Shown: piece after piece, positions 1 to 5,178 of the stretch
Layout: each line of letters starts with the position of its first letter
How positions within the stretch are numbered: the first letter of the stretch is position 1
NCBI RefSeq assembly: GCF_938040115.1
Contig: NZ_CALHXD010000060.1
Coordinates: forward strand, 1 to 10,467
Direction: 5' to 3'
DNA from: an uncultured Campylobacter sp.
GTDB lineage: Bacteria > Campylobacterota > Campylobacteria > Campylobacterales > Campylobacteraceae
DNA: 10,467 nt
Position numbers and translations under genes: made by a program
The notes under the pieces: model-generated
What the model was told of the DNA's origin: nothing
Seen by the model: the letters and a program-made list of their open reading frames with translations, nothing else
The model's database searches: none

Positions 1-1121
1 GCCGCGACGTCGTAAGCCGCCGCATCATGGAGCATATCCGCGCAGGTAAAGGCGTACCTAGTCCATACGGATATCACGTTTGGCTAGATATCTCAATCCT
101 AGGACGCGAGCACATTGAGAAAAACCTACGCGACGTTCAAGAAATTTGCGAAATCTTTAACGGCATCGATCCAGCTGATACTGAAGTGTATACTGATGAA
201 AATGGACGCCAACGTGGCAAAGGCTGGGCTCCAATCCTTCCTATGCAGCACTACTCAATGGGTGGTATCAAGACTAAACCTACAGGTGAGAGTCCAACAC
301 TAGCTGGTCTATTTAGTGCTGGCGAGGCTGCATGCTGGGATATGCACGGATTTAACCGCCTTGGCGGTAACTCAGTTTCTGAAACTGTTGTAGCTGGAAT
401 GATCGTGGGGGATTATTTTGCCCACTACTGCGGTAGCCACGAGATCGAGATAAATACTAACGATATCGAAAAATTCGTTAAAAAAGAGGAAGAGTATCTA
501 AAGAGCCTTGTCGAAAAAGAGGGCAAATTTAACGTATTTGAGATCAAAAACAAGATGAAAGACATCATGTGGGAGCACGTAGCGATCTTTAGAACGGGCG
601 AAGGCCTAGCCGTAGCGGTAAAAGAGCTAGAAGAGCTTTATAAACAATCTTTGGACGTCAAAGTAGCAAACAAGGCGCTATTTGGCAACCCTGAGCTCGA
701 AGAAGCTTACCGCGTACCAAAGATGCTAAAACTAGCACTTTGTATCGCAAAAGGCGCGCTTGATCGCACCGAGAGCCGCGGAGCGCACTGCCGCGAGGAC
801 TATCCGAAACGCGACGACCTAAACTGGCTAAACAGAACTCTAACTAGCTGGAAAGAGGGCGATACGCTACCGACTATCGTGTATGAGCCGCTTGATATTA
901 TGAAAATGGAAATTCCGCCGGCATTCCGCGGATACGGAGCTAAGGGTAACATCATCGAGCACCCAGACAGCGCCGTACGCCAAGCGCAGGTCGATGAGAT
1001 CCGCGCCAAAATGGAAGCCGAAGGCAAAGGCAGATACGAGATCCAAGAAGCGCTAATGCACTATGATCTTCAGCCTAAATATAAAGCACCAAACGAAAGA
1101 GCAGGAATAGGATATGAGTAG
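1..1121 (+). CDS. frdA: Fumarate reductase flavoprotein subunit, 3' part
   Basis: Catalytic FAD-carrying subunit of the menaquinol:fumarate reductase, facing the cytoplasm, which reduces fumarate to succinate in anaerobic respiration. The reading frame is already open at base 3 (it reads RDVVSRRIMEH), so the gene starts upstream; 372 residues are visible of about 660 usual for the family. The opening RDVV block matches the family segment that carries the proton-donating arginine, by recall of E. coli and Wolinella FrdA. The HYSMGG block (nt 249-266) supplies an active-site histidine. The block FNRLGGNSVSE (nt 354-386) is the conserved substrate/FAD region with its arginine. The protein ends GIGYE, and its stop overlaps the frdB start by 8 bases, implying translational coupling. 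Wolinella has the order frdC-frdA-frdB, so frdC is expected just outside the left edge. Nothing in the visible part is truncated. A succinate dehydrogenase-type homologue is the main alternative, but the close partner FrdB favours frdA. Confidence 0.95.
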   Translation, partial: RDVVSRRIMEHIRAGKGVPSPYGYHVWLDISILGREHIEKNLRDVQEICEIFNGIDPADTEVYTDENGRQRGKGWAPILPMQHYSMGGIKTKPTGESPTLAGLFSAGEAACWDMHGFNRLGGNSVSETVVAGMIVGDYFAHYCGSHEIEINTNDIEKFVKKEEEYLKSLVEKEGKFNVFEIKNKMKDIMWEHVAIFRTGEGLAVAVKELEELYKQSLDVKVANKALFGNPELEEAYRVPKMLKLALCIAKGALDRTESRGAHCREDYPKRDDLNWLNRTLTSWKEGDTLPTIVYEPLDIMKMEIPPAFRGYGAKGNIIEHPDSAVRQAQVDEIRAKMEAEGKGRYEIQEALMHYDLQPKYKAPNERAGIGYE

Positions 1122-1833
1122 AAAAATAACCATAAAAGCATTTAAATATAATCCGTTAAGCAAAATTTCAAAGCCGCATTTCGCGACCTACGAGCTAGAA
1201 GAAACCGACGGCATGACGCTTTTTATAGCGTTAAATCAAATTCGCGAGAAATTTGACCCGGATCTTAGCTTTGACTTCGTTTGCCGCGCCGGTATCTGCG
1301 GTAGCTGCGGTATGCTAGTTAACGGTACGCCAAAGCTTGCTTGCCGTACGCTAACCAAAGACTATCCAAACGGCGTGATCGAGCTTATGCCTTTGCCGGT
1401 ATTTAAGCTACTAAAAGACCTAAGCGTAGACACGGGCAACTGGATGAACGCGATGAGTAAGCGCGTGGAGAGCTGGATACACACCGACCACGAGACCGAT
1501 ATCTCTAAGCTTGAGGAAAAGGTTGAGCCTGAAGTAGCGCAAGAGGTGTTTGAGCTTGACCGCTGCATCGAGTGCGGTATCTGCGTAGCTGCGTGCGGTA
1601 CGGCTATCATGAGGCCTGATTTCATCGGTGCGGTCGGACTTAACCGCGTAGCTAGATTTAAAATCGACGCGCTTGATAAACGAACCGACGAGGACTTTTA
1701 CGAACTTATCGGCGACGATGACGGCGTGTTTGGCTGTATGACTTTGCTAGGTTGCGAGGATAACTGCCCTAAACACCTTCCGCTACAAAGCAGGATCGCG
1801 TATATGCGCAGAAAGATGGCTGTAATAAAGTAG
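1114..1833 (+). CDS. frdB: Fumarate reductase iron-sulfur subunit
   Basis: Electron-transfer subunit linking the membrane quinol site of FrdC to FAD in FrdA. It has 239 residues, the same length as Wolinella succinogenes FrdB. The N-terminal plant-ferredoxin-like domain has C57, C62, C65 and C77 for a [2Fe-2S] cluster (CRAGICGSCGM block). The C-terminal domain has C151, C154 and C157 (CIECGICVAACG) with C218 for [4Fe-4S]. C161, C208 and C214 are placed for [3Fe-4S]. All eleven ligands fall at the residue numbers I recall for the Wolinella crystal structure, so the enzyme should be intact. The ATG lies inside the end of frdA, in the last codons before its TAG, and a GGA-rich stretch just upstream can serve as ribosome binding site. 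A strong terminator follows 2 bases after the stop, so frdB is the last gene of the frd operon. Confidence 0.97.
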   Translation: MSRKITIKAFKYNPLSKISKPHFATYELEETDGMTLFIALNQIREKFDPDLSFDFVCRAGICGSCGMLVNGTPKLACRTLTKDYPNGVIELMPLPVFKLLKDLSVDTGNWMNAMSKRVESWIHTDHETDISKLEEKVEPEVAQEVFELDRCIECGICVAACGTAIMRPDFIGAVGLNRVARFKIDALDKRTDEDFYELIGDDDGVFGCMTLLGCEDNCPKHLPLQSRIAYMRRKMAVIK

Positions 1834-1835
1834 CC

Positions 1836-1858
1836 AAGGGGTCGTGAGACCCCTTTTT
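1836..1858 (+). terminator. Rho-independent terminator of the frd operon
   Basis: A perfect 8-bp stem, AAGGGGTC (1836-1843) with GACCCCTT (1848-1855), is closed by the GNRA-type loop GTGA and followed by a T run to 1858. It starts 2 bases after the frdB stop. This is one of the clearest terminators in the window and marks the end of the frd transcript. Confidence 0.95.
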
Positions 1859-2136
1859 AAATTTAATTTCAAATTTTACTTCTGTTTCTATTTTACTTTT
1901 TCTCAAATTTTAGCGTTAAATTTGTTTTTTAATTAGGTTAAATTTGTTCAAATTTGATGTTCTATGCCTTATAAAAACATGGACATACAAAAACGTCAAA
2001 TTTTGCTTTAATAAAAATTTGATTTGATAGTAGCATCTTTGGTCTGATCGGGCTTATTTTTTAAAAGTATGATAAAGGTAAAAATGTCTTTAAATTTGTA
2101 TTTTAGTGGATTTTGAAATCTTGTGAAAATGACACT
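1859..2136. other. AT-rich noncoding spacer between frdB and ssrA
   Basis: No convincing gene is visible on either strand. The longest start-to-stop runs are about 15 codons and lack good ribosome binding sites. The word AAATTT occurs about nine times, mostly flanked by T/C on the left and G/A on the right. The ssrA transcript runs into this spacer from the right, but I see no strong GC-rich terminator hairpin after its CCA end. The best candidate is the weak 5-bp stem GATTT/AAATC near 2109-2120. Processing of the tmRNA 3' end may therefore matter more than a precise stop. Confidence 0.6.
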
Positions 2137-2494
2137 TGGTGGAAGCGAGGGGGATCGAACCCCTGTCCAAAAACAAACCGATTACGGCCTCTACACGCTT
2201 AGCAAAAGTGAAAATTTCATCTAAAAAGGCTCACTTTCCAAAACCTTATTTTAGACTAAGACAAGATTTCGGCTAGCAGCTCGTCAGGCTGCCAACCTAC
2301 GCTAGCTGGGGTTACTCGCCGTTATCTTAGCTAGTATCGGACTAGGCGAGGCTCAACTGAACTTACGCAGCTTTAGCGTAAGCAGGAGCGTAGTTAACGT
2401 TGTTTGCGTTTAAATTTATTTGAGCTTTTTACGCTTTGCTCAAAGCGACGTGCCACCGTGACCGCTCTGCTCCTGTCGAAGCCAAGTCGCTCCC
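2137..2494 (-). ncRNA. ssrA: Transfer-messenger RNA (tmRNA)
   Basis: Rescues ribosomes stalled on broken mRNAs: charged with alanine, it enters the A site, then supplies a short message that tags the incomplete protein for degradation. Read on the minus strand, the RNA begins GGGAGCGACTTGGCTTCGAC (2494 downward) and ends CGCTTCCACCA at 2137, so CCA is encoded. The 7-bp acceptor stem pairs GGGAGCG with CGCTTCC and contains the G3:U70 wobble recognised by alanyl-tRNA synthetase. The T arm GGGG-TTCGATC-CCC lies at about 2149-2163. The 358-nt length fits one-piece bacterial tmRNAs. The tag frame ANNVNYAPAYAKAA is at 2366-2407. A consensus promoter lies 42 bases upstream of the mature 5' end, so a short precursor leader must be removed, presumably by RNase P. 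Boundaries come from acceptor-stem pairing and are good to a base or two. Confidence 0.97.
2363..2407 (-). other. tmRNA proteolysis-tag reading frame
   Basis: Read on the minus strand from the resume codon GCA (2405-2407), the frame gives ANNVNYAPAYAKAA and stops at TAA (2363-2365). The ending AKAA is hydrophobic and alanine-rich, as expected for recognition by ClpXP-type proteases. The C. jejuni tag as I recall it is ANNVKFAPAYAKAA, so this one has two changes, K5 to N and F6 to Y. The alanine of the charged tmRNA is added before this encoded peptide. Confidence 0.93.
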
Positions 2495-2502
2495 GTAAGA
2501 AT

Positions 2503-2518
2503 AGGCTAAATTTAGCCT
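2503..2518. repeat. 16-bp perfect palindrome in the ssrA leader
   Basis: AGGCTAAATTTAGCCT is its own reverse complement. It lies between the ssrA promoter and the mature 5' end, so it is transcribed in the tmRNA precursor and could fold there. It could also act as a weak stop for the HPt message, but no clear T run follows in that direction. AAATTT is its centre. Confidence 0.7.
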
Positions 2519-2535
2519 TGTTTTAAAGGTTGTGG

Positions 2536-2564
2536 ATTATATTATTTTTTGTATTTTTTGTCAA
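2536..2564 (-). promoter_or_regulatory. Consensus sigma-70 promoter of ssrA
   Basis: On the minus strand, TTGACA (2564-2559) and TATAAT (2541-2536) are separated by exactly 17 bases of almost pure A/T. Both boxes match the consensus completely, which is unusual in Campylobacter, where a -35 box is often not recognisable. Transcription should begin near 2529-2531. The -35 box overlaps the TGA stop (2563-2561) of the upstream HPt gene, so that message reads straight into the tmRNA promoter. Confidence 0.92.
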
Positions 2565-2968
2565 ACGTCTAGTTTTTGGGGGATTTTTACGATATTGGCG
2601 TCTAATGGACTGAAAAACTCGGCATCGTTTTCTATATCGTTTTTGTATCTGTTAAACTGGTCGCTCAATAAAAGCAGCCAGTCTACGAAGTCATCGTTTG
2701 CGGGTCCTTGTAGATCCCTTGCTTCGCCGCAAATTTCCTCGGCTAAAGTAGTTAATTTTAATATAGGATCAAGCTTCATAAAGCCTGCAGCAGACTTAAT
2801 ATTATGAAAAATTCTAAAAAGCTCGCCGATATAGCCACTATACCTATCCGGCCTGGTGAGCCCTATGATGAGCGGTTCCATCAGATCGCACATCAAGGAG
2901 TAATGCGACAAAAACTCCTCCACAATATCGTAAGAGTAGTCTATCTCGAGGCTTTTTAGTATTCCCAT
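2561..2968 (-). CDS. Stand-alone histidine phosphotransfer (HPt) domain protein
   Basis: A 135-residue cytoplasmic protein with an HPt signature: the block FRIFHNIKSAAGF (residues 51-63) has the H-x-x-K-x-x-A-G pattern in which H55 would accept a phosphoryl group. HPt proteins pass phosphate between response-regulator receiver domains and histidine kinases; CheA P1 is the best-known relative. No kinase or receiver domain is fused to it and none lies nearby, so its partners must be encoded elsewhere. The sequence is mainly helical by eye, with no signal peptide or membrane segment. The start is supported by AAGGAA (2979-2974) before ATG at 2968. It is divergent from panB, and its stop codon lies inside the ssrA promoter. 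A role in a chemotaxis or two-component relay is inferred from the domain only. Confidence 0.85.
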   Translation of the reverse strand: MGILKSLEIDYSYDIVEEFLSHYSLMCDLMEPLIIGLTRPDRYSGYIGELFRIFHNIKSAAGFMKLDPILKLTTLAEEICGEARDLQGPANDDFVDWLLLLSDQFNRYKNDIENDAEFFSPLDANIVKIPQKLDV

Positions 2969-2985
2969 TTATTTTCCTTAAAACT

Positions 2986-3000
2986 ATTATCGTGATTGTA
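2986..3000 (-). promoter_or_regulatory. Candidate -10 boxes for the HPt gene
   Basis: On the minus strand, TACAAT (3000-2995) and GATAAT (2991-2986) are both reasonable -10 hexamers, about 20-30 bases upstream of the ATG. No -35 box is visible, which is normal for Campylobacter. Which one is used cannot be decided by reading. Confidence 0.4.
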
Positions 3001-3003
3001 ACA

Positions 3004-3047
3004 TTTTTTTGATAAAATTAAAAATAAAATAGCTAAATTTAAGGAGG
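3004..3047 (+). promoter_or_regulatory. panB promoter candidate and ribosome binding site
   Basis: A run of seven T (3004-3010) leads into GATAAAATT (3011-3019). This resembles the T-rich-then--10 arrangement of Campylobacter promoters, although the -10 match is imperfect. AAGGAGG at 3041-3047 is a near-perfect Shine-Dalgarno sequence 5 bases before the panB ATG. The ribosome site is secure; the promoter is tentative. Confidence 0.55.
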
Positions 3048-3052
3048 AATTT

Positions 3053-3856
3053 ATGTTAAAAAATGATAAAAAAGTTACAATTTATGATATAATTAACAAA
3101 AAGGGTGTTGAGCCTATCGTTATGATCACGGCTTACGACGCTCTTTTTGCGCAGCTTTTTGACGATTACGTCGACATTATCTTAGTGGGCGACAGTCTAA
3201 ATATGAGCTTTAACGGCAAAAAAGACACCCTTAGCTTAAAAATGAATGACGCGCTTTATCACGTTAAGGCTGTTTTGCAGGGCGCAAAGCATGCTTTTGT
3301 CGTTGTTGATATGCCATTTGGTAGCTATCAGGACGAAAAATCAGCGCTAAAAAACGCGACTAAATTTATCAAAGCCGGCGCAGACGCAGTCAAATTTGAA
3401 GGCGGTCTAAAAGCCGCTCCTATCGTAAAAAGGCTCGTGGGCGAGGGTATAAACGTGATGGCCCACATCGGACTCATGCCTCAGTTTGTGCGAAAAGAGG
3501 GCGGCTACAAGATAAAAGGACGCAGCGAGGCTGACGAAGCACGCTTGATCAAGGAGGCAAAAGCTCTCGAGCGTGCTGGAGCGTTCTCGGTCGTGGTCGA
3601 GGGTACGTTAAGTCCAGTTGCCACAAAGGTCGCAAAGAGCGTGCAGATGCCTATCATCGGTATCGGCGCGGGTGCCGACGTAGACGGACAGGTGCTCGTG
3701 TGGAGCGATATGCTCGGGTTTTTCGACGAGTTTAAGCCTAAATTCGTAAAGCGCTATCTCGACGGCGCAAATTTGGTGCGAACGGCGGTAGAATCCTACG
3801 CTCGCGAAGTTAGAGAAAAGACCTTTCCAAGCGAGGAGTTTGAGTATAAAATTTAG
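3053..3856 (+). CDS. panB: 3-methyl-2-oxobutanoate hydroxymethyltransferase (ketopantoate synthase)
   Basis: Transfers a hydroxymethyl group from 5,10-methylenetetrahydrofolate to 3-methyl-2-oxobutanoate, the first committed step toward pantothenate and coenzyme A, in the cytoplasm. The 267 residues match family length and follow E. coli PanB from end to end in conserved blocks: ITAYDA, ILVGDSL with metal ligand D47, VVVDMPF with D86, VKFEGG with E116, AHIGLMPQ, GGYKIKGR, VVEG with the likely catalytic E183, and PIIGIGAG. The acidic residues equal the Mg-binding and catalytic positions known in E. coli (D45, D84, E114, E181). The start has an excellent ribosome site. panC and panD are not next to it, although C. 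jejuni keeps panBCD together as far as I recall; here panB seems to be transcribed alone. No convincing terminator follows. Confidence 0.97.
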   Translation: MLKNDKKVTIYDIINKKGVEPIVMITAYDALFAQLFDDYVDIILVGDSLNMSFNGKKDTLSLKMNDALYHVKAVLQGAKHAFVVVDMPFGSYQDEKSALKNATKFIKAGADAVKFEGGLKAAPIVKRLVGEGINVMAHIGLMPQFVRKEGGYKIKGRSEADEARLIKEAKALERAGAFSVVVEGTLSPVATKVAKSVQMPIIGIGAGADVDGQVLVWSDMLGFFDEFKPKFVKRYLDGANLVRTAVESYAREVREKTFPSEEFEYKI

Positions 3857-3881
3857 CTTGTTTTGAGCGAATCTAGTCTGC

Positions 3882-3921
3882 ACGGCAAATTTGATTGCTC
3901 GCTAAACGACGGCAAATTTGA
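3882..3921. repeat. 13-bp direct repeat downstream of panB
   Basis: ACGGCAAATTTGA occurs at 3882-3894 and again at 3909-3921, a 27-base period. Both copies contain AAATTT, and related words (CAAATTTGACG, GGGCAAATTTGG) recur up to 4013. The 196-base spacer holds six AAATTT words and no gene that I can see. Confidence 0.6.
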
Positions 3922-3988
3922 GCCTTAGGCGTTAAATTTGACGAACAGAGTTTGAGTTAAATTTAAACGCTTGCATTCGCCCGCCCCT

Positions 3989-4002
3989 CGTCAAATTTGA
4001 CG
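3989..4002. repeat. 14-bp perfect palindrome upstream of the Sel1-repeat gene
   Basis: CGTCAAATTTGACG is self-complementary, and the stem can be lengthened by a T-G wobble and one C-G pair outward. It lies about 50 bases before the TTG start of the next gene. It could be an operator or part of a leader hairpin. It is followed by GGCAAATTTGG rather than a T run, so it is a poor terminator. Confidence 0.55.
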
Positions 4003-4040
4003 GGCAAATTTGGCTATCAAAACAAGGCTAGATTAAAAAC

Positions 4041-4046
4041 AAGGAG
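4041..4046 (+). promoter_or_regulatory. Ribosome binding site that fixes a TTG start
   Basis: AAGGAG lies 6 bases before TTG at 4053. Starting there gives a proper signal peptide (K2, then a hydrophobic stretch). The next in-frame ATG, at 4095, would delete most of that signal, so the ribosome site supports the rarer TTG start. Confidence 0.85.
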
Positions 4047-4052
4047 CGAGTT

Positions 4053-4940
4053 TTGAAAATTTTATTGATTTTAGCGGCATTTCTTGGCTCGCTAATGGCC
4101 TCAAATCCGAATTTTGGGCTAGGCATCGACAGTCTTGGCGAGCAAAGCGAGCAAGCGCAGAACGAGAGGCGATTTTCTAAACGAGAGGAGGCCGCGAGGC
4201 AGGCGATCGAAAATGCCGACTATGACGCGGCTTTTAAGATTTTATCGCCGCTTTGCGAGGAGGGCGACGCGATGAGCTGCGCGGCGCTGGGCAGTATGCA
4301 TTTTAGCGGGCTAGGGGCCGAGAAAAGCAACGAAAAAGCCGAGCTTTTCTTTGAAAAATCGTGCGAGCTGGGAAACGGCACGGGGTGCTTTGATCTGGCG
4401 CTTTTAAACGTCAAGGAAGTTTTTGGCGCCAAGGATGAAAATAAAATATTTCGCCTCTACGAAAGAGGCTGCGAGCTGGGCTCTGAAGCGGCTTGCAACA
4501 ACCTAGGCCTCATCTACGAATCACAAAACGATCTCAAAAAATCCATAAATTTATACGCCAAAGCGTGCAGAAAATTTGACGGTGCTGGCTGCTACAACTA
4601 CGGCAGGATGATGCACGAGGGATTAGGTGCGGAGCGCGATCTAGCAAGCGCGCACAAGGCCTTTGACACTTCGTGCTACATGAAAAATGCGCTTGGCTGC
4701 TATGCTCTTGGCTACGTTTACGAGCACGCGCAGGGCGTGGAGTTCACGATTTATGACGCCTACGACGGATATTCGCGCGCTTGCAAGCTCGGCAACGACG
4801 ACGGCTGCAGGGCTCTGGGCTTCGAAAACTACGAAAAAAATATCGAAATTTACGAAAAATTCGAATCTATCGCGGAGGGTTGTAAATTTGGCAACGATAG
4901 CGACTGCAAGCTTTTAAAGGCAAGGATAGCGGAGTTTTAA
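4053..4940 (+). CDS. Secreted Sel1-repeat protein with paired cysteines (Hcp-like)
   Basis: A 295-residue protein starting at TTG. Residues 1-16 (MKILLILAAFLGSLMA) form a signal peptide, so it is probably periplasmic or exported. The remainder is built of Sel1-like helical repeats. All 14 cysteines fall in seven CX7C pairs at 68/76, 104/112, 140/148, 172/180, 208/216, 244/252 and 277/285, spaced 32-36 residues apart. Pairs like this form a disulfide inside each repeat in the Helicobacter cysteine-rich proteins (Hcp). The repeats carry the family look of CELGNGTGC and LGLIYE/ALGYVYE helices. The fourth and last units are shorter than 36, and a longer non-repeat segment (17-65) precedes the first. 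Hcp proteins are secreted and some bind peptidoglycan fragments; a similar role here is only a suggestion. It stands alone between panB and ruvB with no close promoter match. Confidence 0.9.
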   Translation: MKILLILAAFLGSLMASNPNFGLGIDSLGEQSEQAQNERRFSKREEAARQAIENADYDAAFKILSPLCEEGDAMSCAALGSMHFSGLGAEKSNEKAELFFEKSCELGNGTGCFDLALLNVKEVFGAKDENKIFRLYERGCELGSEAACNNLGLIYESQNDLKKSINLYAKACRKFDGAGCYNYGRMMHEGLGAERDLASAHKAFDTSCYMKNALGCYALGYVYEHAQGVEFTIYDAYDGYSRACKLGNDDGCRALGFENYEKNIEIYEKFESIAEGCKFGNDSDCKLLKARIAEF

Positions 4941-5002
4941 GCTCGGACTGATTTGGTCGGCCGCAATCTGTATTTTTCGTCAAATTTAAGCTGATTTTTG
5001 AG

Positions 5003-5031
5003 ATTTATCCGCTTCGGCCAGGCGGATAAAT
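5003..5031 (+). repeat. 10-bp hairpin after the Sel1-repeat gene
   Basis: ATTTATCCGC (5003-5012) pairs perfectly with GCGGATAAAT (5022-5031) around a 9-base loop. Only three T bases follow before GGG, so it is at best a weak terminator for the gene ending at 4940. Its right arm abuts the 14-bp repeat that starts at 5031, so the two structures may compete at one base. Confidence 0.65.
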
Positions 5032-5117
5032 TTGGGCTTTGTTCGGTTTAAAAACCTTAGCCTTTACGGCGCCAAATTTACCGCTGAACGCCGAGTCAAA
5101 TTTGAACAAAGCCCAAA
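5031..5117. repeat. 14-bp long-range inverted repeat with inner stems, upstream of ruvB
   Basis: TTTGGGCTTTGTTC (5031-5044) is the exact reverse complement of GAACAAAGCCCAAA (5104-5117), 59 bases apart. Two smaller stems lie within: GGTTT/AAACC (5045-5056) and CGGCG (5067-5071) with CGCCG (5089-5093). Together they could fold as a multi-branched RNA if transcribed, or a cruciform in DNA. The right arm ends 61 bases before the ruvB ATG. It is not a tRNA: no T-loop or acceptor pattern is present. Confidence 0.6.
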
Positions 5118-5140
5118 GCCAAAACTTACCCAAAATTTTG

Positions 5141-5146
5141 TAAAAT
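5141..5146 (+). promoter_or_regulatory. Candidate -10 box of ruvB
   Basis: TTTTGTAAAAT (TAAAAT at 5141-5146) resembles a Campylobacter -10 with T-rich upstream sequence. It would start transcription near 5153, about 25 bases before the ruvB ATG. If this is the promoter, the large inverted repeat is upstream DNA rather than leader RNA. No good Shine-Dalgarno sequence precedes the ATG. Confidence 0.4.
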
Positions 5147-5178
5147 GCGGCAAATTTACGAAAAACAGAGCCGAAAAA

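Noticed and set aside
2532..2807. 91-codon plus-strand open frame
   Set aside because: It is antisense to the HPt gene and begins inside the ssrA promoter region; the minus-strand HPt motif is convincing.
3004..3010. T7 run as a phase-variation tract
   Set aside because: Seven T is short for slippage control in Campylobacter, where long G/C tracts usually do this, and it fits better as a T-rich promoter element.
3608..3883. 91-codon minus-strand open frame
   Set aside because: Shadow of panB, whose conserved residues are all on the plus strand.
3882..4013. Repeated CAAATTTG words as a CRISPR-like array
   Set aside because: The repeats are 13 bases or shorter, irregularly spaced, and the word is common throughout the window; no cas gene is present.
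5031..5117. Branched inverted repeats as a possible tRNA
   Set aside because: No acceptor stem with CCA, no T-loop TTC motif and the outer stem is twice the length of a tRNA acceptor stem.
5032..5178. 49-codon in-frame extension of RuvB to a TTG start
   Set aside because: The extension is not RuvB-like, runs through inverted repeats and AAATTT words, and the ATG at 5179 gives the usual RuvB N-terminus.
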